Shown here: one piece after another, positions 34,650 through 43,048 of the stretch
Layout: each line of letters begins with the position of its first letter
Position numbering within the stretch: position 1 is the first letter of the stretch
From: CAVYXZ01 sp965223835
Lineage (GTDB): Bacteria; Chloroflexota; Anaerolineae; Aggregatilineales; Phototrophicaceae
Direction of reading: 5' to 3'
NCBI GenBank assembly: GCA_965223835.1
Contig: CBDCXQ010000001.1
Span: forward strand, 5,952,001-6,016,000
Length of the DNA stretch: 64,000 nt
Translations under genes and position numbers: made by a program
Notes under the pieces: generated by a model
What the model was told of the DNA's origin: nothing
What the model saw: only the letters and a program-made list of their open reading frames with translations
Database searches by the model: none

Positions 34650-37247
34650 TTATTCCTCCACTACCAATCGGACGATGTTTTCGGGATGGATGCTGCACCC
34701 ACCTTCATAAACTGCCGTTTGCGTGAATGTTTGCCGAACAGTTTCACCGGCTCTCACGAAAAACGGCCCGACCGTATGATGAACGCGGTCATTATTCACA
34801 ATCACGAGCGTGTTTTTCTCTGGCAGCTTCAGCGCGATTTCGGTTGGAATAACACCTGGATCCTCTCCAGCTTCGATCATTGCGCTGGTGCCATCAGGAA
34901 TGACAATCCGCAGTTCGTTGGCGGGCGCAGGATTATCAAGACGAGTTGGCGCATCACTTCTGGCGATGGTGTCATTTTCTGGCTGCTGCCACTGCACCTG
35001 AACATCCAACGGGACTTCAAGCCCGGAAGCAAAATGCAGGGTTAGCGGAAAGGTATCGCCTTCGTCCAAATCCTGATGAAGATTGACGAGCATCAGATGA
35101 TAACCACCAGGGTCAATCGTCGTTGTGCGGCCCGCTGGGATCGGCAGTTCCGGGATCGGAATCATGCGGGCAATCTCGTTTTCGATGACTGTTTCGTGCA
35201 GTTCGACAGAGTCGGCAATGACTGTACTCGAAGCAACCAGCGTTTCGGCTTGAATGCTGTGATTTTCAAATGTTAGGTAGACCGCGCCCGTCATCCCTGC
35301 GCCTGCCGGACGCGCCCAGGCATCCTTGACAACCAGTGTGCCGCCGCGCATCCAGGTTGCGACGCCCGTGCCGAGGAACACTATGCCCACCCCGATGCAC
35401 AACAAGGCCAGGCCACTGCTGCCCAACCAGCGATAGGGACGTGATTGCAGGATGAAAAATCCACCGGCACCGATCAGCAGCAAGCCGGTCAGGCTGGCCG
35501 CGATGACCCGTCCTAAAAAGGACAGCGAATCATCCATGACAGGCTGCACGGGTGCTGGTGCTGGCATGATTTCGGCCTCAAAATCCGTTACGACATCGAA
35601 TTTGCCAGGGCGCTGGATCGTCATCCGAATCCGCCAGTTGCCGGGCGTGCTGAGATTATTGCCATCAACGGTATAGGCTTCTAAATCGGGATCATAAACC
35701 GGGCGCAGCTCGCTTTGTCCCAGGTTCTGGTCAAGATTATCGAACCGCAGCCGGATGAGTGACGCATCTTCGATGGGATGACTCGCCTCGTCATAGGGTG
35801 CGACAATGAAGGTGTTCTCACCGACGTAGCCCGGCATGATTTGCAGATGGATCATCTGATCGTTGACGATTTGCATCTCAAAGTAGTCGTTTCCTTTTGG
35901 CGCAGCGGCTTCGGCAGCGGCAACGGCTTCGCGCTGCGCCTGGATACCGCGTGCTGGTGCGCCGGATGTCAGGATGCCAACCACAGCGAGGATGCTCAGG
36001 GTCAGCAGCAGTTCAGCGCCAACGAGGCCCCGCAAACGCCCAACCCAAACTGCCTGTCCGTCTTGCAGACGGCGCTGCGTGACCAGGAAATTGATCGCCG
36101 CAATGCCCAGCAGCGGTAGGAAAAGGATCAGCTTGATGAGCAGGGCACGCCCGTAGACAGTACGGAGCAGCGCGTCCAACGAACCGACTTGAAGCCAGGT
36201 CGTATAGATGCCCGTAATGACCAGTGCAGCCACCGTGACCCGCGCATAATTCGAGAAATGATCAACCATCTGAGCTGCCAAGATGGTATCGTGCTGGCGC
36301 AGATGTATGAGAACGGATACAAAGGCCACCAAGCCACCAATCCACAGCGTTGTCGCCAGCAGGTGCAGCCAATCACCCAGCACCGCCGTTGTTGTATCCG
36401 GTGTGGCGCTGGCATGGCTAAAGAGGCTGTGGGTCAGCAGGACGCCCATCCCGCAGACCAACACGAGAGATAAGAAACGTTTCTGCTGTGATCGCAGCAG
36501 GATGAACAGACCAACACCCCAAAGCGCCATTCGAATCAGCCACAGACCACCGAATGTCGATGAAGTGACGAAATCCCATAACTGCGTCTGAGTCAATGCG
36601 CCCAACAGGGACGTATCCAGCGAGATTGAGGCTTGCAGCAGGAGCATGAACGCGCTGGCGATGCCTGCACCAATCCATCCGACCACGACGAGAAGCGTCA
36701 AGTAATGCTGGATATGTGGGTGTGCATCTGACGCGACTGGCTGCCACACGAACAGGACAAAGCCAATGCTCCCGATCATCAAGGCGAAACTCAGAAGGTT
36801 CAATGTGCGCACGCTGGCGCCACCTATCGGGATCGTTTCGTTGATTTCGGCACTTGCTACTGCGTCATTGACCAGGACACCCACACCAAACGCAAAACTG
36901 CCTTCGGTGGGATGCCCATCTGCGGCTGAAACGACGCGCCAGCTTACGGTATAAATACCATCGGGTAAGTCTGGGAGTGACACCGATAACTGTTTGGCAT
37001 CCGTTGGATCAACTTCGCTCGGCGGAAGCTCAATCGGATCGCCATTGGTATCGAGTAGGTGAATTCGACTGTAGTTCGGTTCCAGCGGTTCCGTAAACCA
37101 GATGTGGATCGCTTCTGGCGGTTCGTCCAGCGAAACATTCGCTGCCGGATCAGAACGAACCAGATTGGCATGGGCTGAAACCTGGGTCGCTATGAGGACG
37201 ATGCAGCCCAGCCCCATCAGTTGAAACAGCCGCTTTGTAGAACGCAT
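34650..37247 (-). CDS. Five-part copper protein: CopC-CopD-linker domain-PCuAC-cupredoxin
   Basis: 865 residues. Signal peptide ends at ...VSA-HANLVRSDPA, so the mature N-terminal His is the copper ligand of CopC (about 26-127, DGHPTEGSFAFGV). CopD membrane region follows (about 149-432, GDWLHLLATTLWIGG). An FixH/YtkA-like beta domain (about 450-555) precedes two membrane segments. PCuAC (about 637-750) has H-x10-M-x21-H-x-M exactly. The C-terminal 95 residues look like a cupredoxin with VHHTVGPFF and GGCSIHP (His, Cys, His); I see no clear axial Met. The chain joins copper binding, membrane transport and chaperone functions usually encoded separately. Confidence 0.88.
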   Translation of the reverse strand: MRSTKRLFQLMGLGCIVLIATQVSAHANLVRSDPAANVSLDEPPEAIHIWFTEPLEPNYSRIHLLDTNGDPIELPPSEVDPTDAKQLSVSLPDLPDGIYTVSWRVVSAADGHPTEGSFAFGVGVLVNDAVASAEINETIPIGGASVRTLNLLSFALMIGSIGFVLFVWQPVASDAHPHIQHYLTLLVVVGWIGAGIASAFMLLLQASISLDTSLLGALTQTQLWDFVTSSTFGGLWLIRMALWGVGLFILLRSQQKRFLSLVLVCGMGVLLTHSLFSHASATPDTTTAVLGDWLHLLATTLWIGGLVAFVSVLIHLRQHDTILAAQMVDHFSNYARVTVAALVITGIYTTWLQVGSLDALLRTVYGRALLIKLILFLPLLGIAAINFLVTQRRLQDGQAVWVGRLRGLVGAELLLTLSILAVVGILTSGAPARGIQAQREAVAAAEAAAPKGNDYFEMQIVNDQMIHLQIMPGYVGENTFIVAPYDEASHPIEDASLIRLRFDNLDQNLGQSELRPVYDPDLEAYTVDGNNLSTPGNWRIRMTIQRPGKFDVVTDFEAEIMPAPAPVQPVMDDSLSFLGRVIAASLTGLLLIGAGGFFILQSRPYRWLGSSGLALLCIGVGIVFLGTGVATWMRGGTLVVKDAWARPAGAGMTGAVYLTFENHSIQAETLVASSTVIADSVELHETVIENEIARMIPIPELPIPAGRTTTIDPGGYHLMLVNLHQDLDEGDTFPLTLHFASGLEVPLDVQVQWQQPENDTIARSDAPTRLDNPAPANELRIVIPDGTSAMIEAGEDPGVIPTEIALKLPEKNTLVIVNNDRVHHTVGPFFVRAGETVRQTFTQTAVYEGGCSIHPENIVRLVVEE

Positions 37248-37318
37248 TCAAATGCCTTTGCGCAGCGGAACAAGAGGGGAGAAGCGCTCTCCCCTCTTGT
37301 TTCTGCTTTGTTGAGCAG

Positions 37319-37879
37319 TTAGCTACCTTGAAGCTCGGCCAACTGGGCTTCGAGATCAGCAATGCGTGCTTCCAGGGCTTCGATGCGCGCGTTGTCAACA
37401 ATGGGCAATGCAGGGAACATCACATCGGTGGGCGGTTCAATGCTGCTGAACTGACCATCTGCGGAGGTGAAGAATTCGTCCACTGCGGTGTCGCCAATTG
37501 TGCCGGTCAGGTGGAAGCTGTAATCACCGGGCAGCATGGGCATCAGTTCAGCGATGTAATGCCCGGTTTCACCCCAGGCCGGGCGGAAGGTCACGGTGGT
37601 CGTCTGATCGCCAAACGAAACTTCAGCCTGAAGGTTCACTTCAATGCTGCTGTCAAACGATTCTTCGTGTTCGTCGGAATCACCTTCTTCATGGTCGCCA
37701 TGCGGCGCAATAAAAACTTCGGGGCCATTCATCATCCCGGCATAGGCAGGTTCGACGCGCCAGCCAAAATGCAGCTCATATTCACCCACTTCACGGCCTT
37801 CGTGAGCGGAAACGATTAAACCGAACAGGCTGAAAAGAGAAATAAACATCACGGACAGAATGACAGAACGGGTTTTCAT
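37319..37879 (-). CDS. Secreted copper-operon protein with C-terminal coiled coil
   Basis: 186 residues. Signal peptide MKTRSVILSVMFISLFSLFGLIVSA-HEGREV leaves an N-terminal His, as in CopC and YcnJ-type proteins. The middle is a beta-rich domain with a His/Glu/Asp loop (APHGDHEEGDSDEHEE). The last 25 residues are a heptad-like coiled coil (NARIEALEARIADLEAQLAEL). I do not know a precise family. First gene of the copper operon, 71 nt upstream of the CopC-CopD fusion; a periplasmic copper-binding role is inferred. Confidence 0.65.
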   Translation of the reverse strand: MKTRSVILSVMFISLFSLFGLIVSAHEGREVGEYELHFGWRVEPAYAGMMNGPEVFIAPHGDHEEGDSDEHEESFDSSIEVNLQAEVSFGDQTTTVTFRPAWGETGHYIAELMPMLPGDYSFHLTGTIGDTAVDEFFTSADGQFSSIEPPTDVMFPALPIVDNARIEALEARIADLEAQLAELQGS

Positions 37880-38052
37880 GGGCTGCTCCTTAGAGATAAT
37901 TGGGTTTAGCGGTCAAAACGTCTGGCGATGGTAAACTAGCCGTTTATTCCTAAATCTAGCGCGTTAAAGTATGTTTTTGAATACGCTAAATAGCGTAGAG
38001 ACAGTCAGACTTTCTGCTGGAATGATTATGTATCATGGGGTAGCAATCTAAG

Positions 38053-38679
38053 ATGATGACCCGTTTACTTCTGGTCGAAGATCATGTTTTGGTTCGGCAG
38101 AGCATCCGCGCTTTTCTTCAGGGAGCCGCCTTTGAGGTGGTTGGCGAGGCCAGTACCGGCAGCGAAGCGATTCAGTTAGCCATTGACCTGGAGCCTGATT
38201 TAATCATTATGGACATCCACCTGCCGGAGATGAGTGGTATCGAAGCGACCCGGCAAATTCGCCGTCAGTGTCCCGCTATTCGTATCATTGCGCTGACCGC
38301 ATACAACGAAAGAGCCTACCAGCGCGCCCTCCATGACGTTGGTGCTGATGGTTTTGTGTTAAAAACCGCCGAATTTTCGGAACTGGTTAACGTGATTCAG
38401 CAGGTGATGGGTAATGGTCGACAAGCGTTGGTTATGCCGCCGTCAGAATCCCTCGACACGGACAACCCCCTAACGGAACGTGAGCGGGAGGTATTGGTTT
38501 GTGCAGCACGGGGTTGGCCCAATAAGCAAATCGGCCTGCATCTGGAGATTTCCGATCGCACGGTCCAGGTTCATTTGCAATCGATCTATCAAAAACTCAA
38601 TGTCACCAACCGGACTGAGGCCGTCTTACGCGCCCTCGTACTGGGCATTGTGCATCCCATTGAAGGAGCAGCGGAATGA
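38053..38679 (+). CDS. NarL/FixJ-type response regulator
   Basis: 208 residues. Receiver domain with VEDH, phospho-acceptor in LIIMDIHLPEMSG and the conserved Lys in FVLKTAE. The LuxR-type HTH reads LTEREREVLVCAARGWPNKQIGLHLEISDRTVQVHLQSIYQKLNV. The stop overlaps the start of the histidine kinase (ATGA). It is divergent from the copper operon across 173 bp; whether it controls that operon cannot be told. Confidence 0.9.
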   Translation: MMTRLLLVEDHVLVRQSIRAFLQGAAFEVVGEASTGSEAIQLAIDLEPDLIIMDIHLPEMSGIEATRQIRRQCPAIRIIALTAYNERAYQRALHDVGADGFVLKTAEFSELVNVIQQVMGNGRQALVMPPSESLDTDNPLTEREREVLVCAARGWPNKQIGLHLEISDRTVQVHLQSIYQKLNVTNRTEAVLRALVLGIVHPIEGAAE

Positions 38680-39611
38680 GTGAGATCATCCACCAAATCA
38701 ATCATCTGTTTCATTTTGATGGCGCGCTCCACTGGTGTTTTCTGATTGCCGTCTTCGGCTTCATGATTGGCTCGGTATGGGTTGTGGTGCGCATCCTCAT
38801 TCCACTGCGCAGCTTGGCACGACAGGCGGCGAGCATCATGGAAGGTGAACTGCCAGAGTTTGCCGAATCCGTCAGCGGTATTCGAGAAATTGAGCAGCTT
38901 CGGCGTTCGCTGCACTACATGATTAGCGAAATCCAGACCGCCCAGGAACGCGAAGCGCGTTATCGGCATTCGCTGACGGAGAGCCAGGAAAATGAACGGA
39001 AGCGGATTGCCCGCGACATTCACGACGATACGATTCAATCGCTCGTTTTAGTGTCTCATAGTTTAGAACGGGCTATGGGAACCATTGGAACCAGCGCGGG
39101 ACACACCCAAAAATACCTCGAAGATGCACGCAGCCACTTGGTGCAAACGATTGATGGCCTGCGCCAGATGATCGGCAATCTGCGGCCAACAATTCTCGAC
39201 GAACTCGGTCTGGCTGCCGCGATAGAAGTCTTATGTGAAAAATATCATACTTTAGATTTTGCTGTGGTGGGCACAGTTTATGGCATCGACCAGACTTATG
39301 AATTGGCAATTTTCCGGGCGGCACAGGAAGCCATTCATAATGCTGAACGCCATGCCCACGCAAACCACATCCAGGCGACGCTCAGCTATTCCCAGTCAGC
39401 CGTGATGCTCGAAGTCTGCGATGATGGTGTTGGTTTTGAAATTCCCCACCAGCTTCAGGAATTTTCAGTTCAGGGTCATTATGGACTCATTGGCATCCGG
39501 GAACGCATCCTTCATTTAGGGGGGCAAGTCAATCTCGCCAGCCAGTCATCCTTTGGCACTCGCGTGATTGTAACCATTCCCACCTTGCAATCGACTGCGA
39601 TCGCGGTTTGA
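38676..39611 (+). CDS. NarX-type sensor histidine kinase
   Basis: 311 residues. One clear membrane segment (about 20-42), then a HAMP-like region, HisKA_3 box ENERKRIARDIHDDTIQSLV, and the ATPase domain with AQEAIHNAERHAHA, VCDDGVGFE and GHYGLIGIRERI. It lacks a large extracellular sensor, so the signal may be sensed in the membrane or via partners. Partner of the overlapping response regulator. Confidence 0.9.
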   Translation: MSEIIHQINHLFHFDGALHWCFLIAVFGFMIGSVWVVVRILIPLRSLARQAASIMEGELPEFAESVSGIREIEQLRRSLHYMISEIQTAQEREARYRHSLTESQENERKRIARDIHDDTIQSLVLVSHSLERAMGTIGTSAGHTQKYLEDARSHLVQTIDGLRQMIGNLRPTILDELGLAAAIEVLCEKYHTLDFAVVGTVYGIDQTYELAIFRAAQEAIHNAERHAHANHIQATLSYSQSAVMLEVCDDGVGFEIPHQLQEFSVQGHYGLIGIRERILHLGGQVNLASQSSFGTRVIVTIPTLQSTAIAV

Positions 39612-39986
39612 ATCGATCTGTCAATAGGTCTCGTTGGTGGTCGATTTGTGGAAAAAACACATTAAATTGCTAATTTACCGGCGTTCCTTTGGATAGGCTT
39701 CTAGAACAAACACCCTGGTGAACCATTCAGTTGAACGTTTTAGGCCATATGAGGCAATCACAAAGGAATTTACAGTAATATTCAAAGCTATAATTCGCAC
39801 TGAAAAATCTGTTACTCAACAATAATCCAAAGCTGTTGCTGGTCAGCATGTTCTAAGTCTGTGAATTCGTGTTCTTCGTCTTACTCTAACATGAGATGGT
39901 TGTCCCACTGAGAATACGCAATGCCATCCCCTCTAGACTAACCCAACTACCAGTGTTGCCACCAGATTTGTTACCTGCCCCTGCTT
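39612..39986. other. Gene-free, AT-richer stretch
   Basis: About 375 bp between the histidine kinase and the imuA/dnaE2 scar. No frame, hairpin-terminator or repeat stands out, and base composition is more AT-rich than the neighbours. It is probably decayed DNA downstream of the lost dnaE2 end. Confidence 0.4.
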
Positions 39987-40371
39987 TTACACTTCCCCAC
40001 TGACAACGAGTAAGAGCGTTCCTCGCCGTACTTTACGATAGCGGGCATAGATGTCAGGGCGAACCACGACGTTGATAAACCCGTACTCATCCTCCAACGT
40101 GATGAAATGATGCCCTTTGGCGGTGGGTGGCGGTCAGCTTGTGCGCCAGGGTCGTCATCCCCGATGTCGGAATGCCGAGCAGTTCAGTAATGCGCCCGCG
40201 CGCAATGCCGCCGCTGCCTAACATCTGATCCAATCTGTCAAACCCTGTTGAGATGCGCGTCGAATCGCCCGTACTTGACGGGCCATTCAGAAGGTCGAGG
40301 GCTTTCTGGCCCCAGCGTTTCTGGACATCCCAGAGGGTGAGTTGCAGGCGTTTCGATGGGTCATCGTTCAC
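39987..40371 (-). pseudogene. Scar joining a RecA-like (ImuA-type) 5' end to a dnaE2 3' end
   Basis: From a GTG at 40371 (AGGA upstream) the frame encodes a RecA-like N-terminus: ISTGFDRLDQMLGSGGIARG and RITELLGIPTSGMTTLAHKL, resembling ImuA-type proteins. At about 40119-40134 the frame breaks. The next frame reads KGHHFITLEDEYGFINVVVR then PDIYARYRKVRRGTLLLVV, the OB-fold end of error-prone DNA polymerase DnaE2, stopping at 39987. In SOS mutasome cassettes the order is imuA, imuB, dnaE2, so a deletion appears to have removed everything between. The junction lies in a GGCGGT direct repeat (40119-40124, 40129-40134). The RecA-like part is less certain than the DnaE2 part. Confidence 0.72.
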
Positions 40372-40428
40372 GATGGTTTCCTTTTTGTAATACAACTCTT
40401 GGTGTAGTCTATTTGTTCTAAAAATAGA

Positions 40429-40440
40429 AAACAAATGTTC
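40429..40440. promoter_or_regulatory. LexA-like SOS box upstream of the imuA remnant
   Basis: On the minus strand GAACATTTGTTT resembles the GAAC-N4-GTTC LexA box with one mismatch. It lies 58 nt before the remnant's GTG, fitting an SOS-controlled imuA promoter that outlived the gene. Confidence 0.5.
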
Positions 40441-40441
40441 G

Positions 40442-40957
40442 TAAAATTGGGTACGAAGTTGGGTAGGATTGCGTTAGAGGATCGAAATTCGGCTCAGTTC
40501 GCGTCTGGTCTGCCGGGAATCCACCGAACCTTTATGAGCAGCGTACTGGCTCTCACCGATCACCTGTCCGATGAACCACTGCCTTTGCTGCGACTTGAAT
40601 GACGCAGGATAGCACGCCACCCCACCGCTCATACCTGCAAGCAGGTACGGCTACGGGTTTGCTTCTGGCTGGCGCCGCTTCTCTCATAGCAAACCCGTGC
40701 CGCCCTTCGGGTGAGGGTGGGCGTCCCCGGCGTGCAATTGGCCCTGCGTCAAGTCGCAGCTTAACAAACGCAGATCGGATCATCGACTGGACGGATGTAT
40801 CGTTAGCCAGGCCGCGTTTGCTCGAAAGGGCGCGCTGTAAGTTTTCCCGGAGCCTCTGTGCCCCGACGATCTCCTGAAGCCAGTCGCACTGGTCTCAATC
40901 TGCCAACCGCTCTCGAACCCATGATGTGGGACTCATCTGCTTTGAAGGAGCAAGAAG
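40442..40957. other. Non-coding stretch rich in hairpins
   Basis: About 515 bp with no convincing gene, although several unsupported frames cross it. Between 40632 and 40725 it holds TACCTGC-AA-GCAGGTA (40632-40647), a perfect 11-bp inverted repeat ACGGGTTTGCT/AGCAAACCCGT (40653-40663 and 40688-40698), and CGCCC/GGGCG. This may be a structured RNA or a mobile-element end. Confidence 0.45.
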
Positions 40958-41110
40958 ATGAGTTTTGCCAAGCCACAGGTGGGCAATCGAAGCGCAGATC
41001 GTCGCGGATGGAGCAGCGAGGCACAAGAAGCTGCTTACCGGAAAGGCCAACGTCTTGGTTATCTGGCACAGGATACTGGGGCGCATCCGGGCGGCAACCT
41101 GCGCGGATGA
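40958..41110 (+). CDS. Small 50-residue protein
   Basis: ATG at 40958 with AAGGAG 7 nt upstream; the frame reads MSFAKPQVGNRSADRRGWSS and ends ...TGAHPGGNLRG. It is basic and Gly/Gln/Arg-rich, with no membrane segment. A T-rich run follows the stop. Not recognised. The good ribosome site and the position before a DUF488-like gene with the same spacing style suggest it is real and part of a small accessory operon. Confidence 0.5.
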   Translation: MSFAKPQVGNRSADRRGWSSEAQEAAYRKGQRLGYLAQDTGAHPGGNLRG

Positions 41111-41157
41111 GCGTTTTTCTTTTTGTTTTCAACAAACAAGATTCAGGAGTGAAGCGT

Positions 41158-41562
41158 ATGACTGAGAAACAGCATATCTGCCGCGTGGGAACAGCGCGGA
41201 TTGATTATCGGGGTCATGTTGGACAACGGGTTTTGAACACGACAGTGAAAAGCGGGGCAGGCTTGGGTATGGTGTTCGCACCCACCTGGCAGATGGTGAT
41301 GCAGTCCAAGCGGAATGAAATCACCTGGGATGAATATCGTCAGCAGTACACAGCATTGATGCGGCAGCGGTATCAGGCGAACACCGCCGCATTTCTGGAA
41401 GCCTTGAACAGCGACGAGTTGATTGTGTGCTGTTACTGCCGCGACACGCACATGACGACCCAACACTGCCATCGGTACATTCTGGTCGAGATACTGGAAA
41501 AAGTCGCGCAGCATCATGGCATCGGCTTCGAGCAAATCGGCGAAGTCCGCAGCAGCCGGTGA
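41158..41562 (+). CDS. DUF488-like protein
   Basis: About 134 residues from the ATG at 41158, with CAGGAG 8 nt upstream; the longer frame from 40858 is not supported. The end LIVCCYCRDTHMTTQHCHRYILVEILEKVAQ resembles the C-terminal CxC...CHR motif of DUF488 proteins found on phages and plasmids. EITWDEYRQQYTALMRQRYQ precedes it. The function of this family is unknown. It lies 57 nt before the RNase H-SLOG gene. Confidence 0.65.
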   Translation: MTEKQHICRVGTARIDYRGHVGQRVLNTTVKSGAGLGMVFAPTWQMVMQSKRNEITWDEYRQQYTALMRQRYQANTAAFLEALNSDELIVCCYCRDTHMTTQHCHRYILVEILEKVAQHHGIGFEQIGEVRSSR

Positions 41563-41619
41563 GGAACCATCTCTTTTTTTGTCCGATTACCTTACAAATT
41601 GAATTACAGCGAGGTCATC

Positions 41620-42537
41620 ATGAAACAGATCGTCATTCACACGGATGGAAGCTGCGAAACGCAGACGCGGCTCGGCGGCTGGTCAGCAGTGTTGTTGTGT
41701 GGTGACCATCAGCGAGTCCTACAGGGCAGCGCGACAGACACGACCGTCAACGCGATGGAACTCACAGCGGTTATCGAAGCCCTGAAAGCGCTGAAACACC
41801 CAGAGTCTTCCGTCGAGCTTTTCAGCGACTCCAACTATGTCGTGCGGGGCGTCAACGAGTGGCTGGGGGATTGGATCACACGCGGCTGGAAGAATGCCCG
41901 TGGCGAGCAGATCGCCAATCTCGACCTGTGGCAGCAGCTTCGGGCGCTGCTGGCACAGCACACGGTCACACTCACCTGGATATCCCGTGAACAGAATGCA
42001 CAAGCTGATACGCTGGCACAAGCGGCGCGGCTGGCACAGACACCGGCGGACGATGCTGAACTTCCCACCGTTCCCCCGCAGGCTGTGGCCGAAACGCACA
42101 TCCTGATTGCCGGGTCACGTTATGCCACGCGCGCGGCGCTGGATTATGCCCGGCGGGTCGCACGGCGCGCCCACCAACTGGGTCACACCATCGTCGTCGG
42201 CGATAACCCGAAAGGTGTCGATATGGCTATCGTCCACGAGTGTCGCCGGTTGCAGGCGAAGGTCGTGGTGGTCGGTGTGACTAACGGACCACGCAACGGC
42301 GGTTGCGCGCATGGCAGCTACGTCAAGGTCGAGCGCAGCATCTATCGCTCGGCCAGCGGACGGCTGTTTGACCGCTATCACGAGCGTGACCGCTGGATGA
42401 TAGACAACGCGCAGCGGGCGATTTTCATCTGGAATGGCGACAGCCGTGGCACAAAAGCCGGTTACGACTACGCGGTGCTGCGCGGCAGAGAAGCCCACCT
42501 GATGACATTTGAACGCAAAGGAGGGCAGCATGGATAA
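41620..42537 (+). CDS. RNase H domain fused to a SLOG (DUF2493-like) domain
   Basis: About 305 residues from the ATG at 41620 (GAGG upstream). Residues 1-145 are ribonuclease HI with all four catalytic acids: HTDGS, NAMELTAV, LFSDSNYV and NAQADTLAQ. After a short linker, residues 160-305 are a Rossmann-like SLOG domain: HILIAGSRYATRAALDYARR, VVGDNPKGVDMAI and AIFIWNGDSRGTKAGYDYA. SLOG domains bind nucleotides or sense nucleotide signals in several defence systems. The fusion would couple RNA:DNA hybrid cleavage to ligand sensing (inference). It overlaps the next gene by 8 nt. Confidence 0.8.
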   Translation: MKQIVIHTDGSCETQTRLGGWSAVLLCGDHQRVLQGSATDTTVNAMELTAVIEALKALKHPESSVELFSDSNYVVRGVNEWLGDWITRGWKNARGEQIANLDLWQQLRALLAQHTVTLTWISREQNAQADTLAQAARLAQTPADDAELPTVPPQAVAETHILIAGSRYATRAALDYARRVARRAHQLGHTIVVGDNPKGVDMAIVHECRRLQAKVVVVGVTNGPRNGGCAHGSYVKVERSIYRSASGRLFDRYHERDRWMIDNAQRAIFIWNGDSRGTKAGYDYAVLRGREAHLMTFERKGGQHG

Positions 42538-43048
42538 CCTGATCGCCATCGACACCTATGGGAGTCAGCGAGTCAAACATCCGCACACGGGCCAGAGGGT
42601 CTCAGCGTACAAAATGGGCTACAGCAGCGCGGCCAGTGTGGTGCTGCTGGCGCTGTACGGCGACAAAGCACGGGACGTGTCCTCCAAACAGGCATCGTAT
42701 CACTATATCCAGGTGGATGCCGAGGTCACCGTTCGGCATGGACACATCCTGCTCAAGGTCACGGATGCAGAACTGGCACAGGCGGAGGCACTGACACGAC
42801 AGTCACATCGCCCAGCCGTCTACCGCTGGCAAGACGGTGCGTGGTTCGAATTCCCGAAACTGACCCTTCCCGGCCACAACTCGAACATATTTTCTCTGAG
42901 ATTACCCTCAAGTTTACACAAAACATCTCATTCCTCAAAGCGACAAACTGACCGGGTGCATTCGGGTATGGGGCAGCATCAGGCGGCAGCCCCGTGTTGG
43001 TCAAAGGACCCGCCATTACAGCCGAGCGCAACACCAAACGGGAATTGA
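42530..43048 (+). CDS. Unknown accessory protein, C-terminus likely cut by IS remnant
   Basis: ATG at 42530 with AAAGGAGGGCAGC upstream, overlapping the RNase H-SLOG gene. The first 120 residues look like a genuine protein (MDNLIAIDTYGSQRVKHPHT..., SHRPAVYRWQDGAWFEFPK), not recognised. After about residue 120 (near 42890) the composition changes to a Ser/His/Pro-rich string lying over transposase remnant DNA on the other strand. The native end was probably lost. Confidence 0.5.
   Translation: MDNLIAIDTYGSQRVKHPHTGQRVSAYKMGYSSAASVVLLALYGDKARDVSSKQASYHYIQVDAEVTVRHGHILLKVTDAELAQAEALTRQSHRPAVYRWQDGAWFEFPKLTLPGHNSNIFSLRLPSSLHKTSHSSKRQTDRVHSGMGQHQAAAPCWSKDPPLQPSATPNGN

Noticed and set aside
40553..40783. 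Minus-strand frame in the hairpin region
   Set aside because: Arg/Pro-rich composition and perfect inverted repeats indicate non-coding structure.
40858..41157. Upstream extension of the DUF488-like frame
   Set aside because: It overlaps the better 50-residue gene and has no family similarity; the ATG at 41158 has a good ribosome site.
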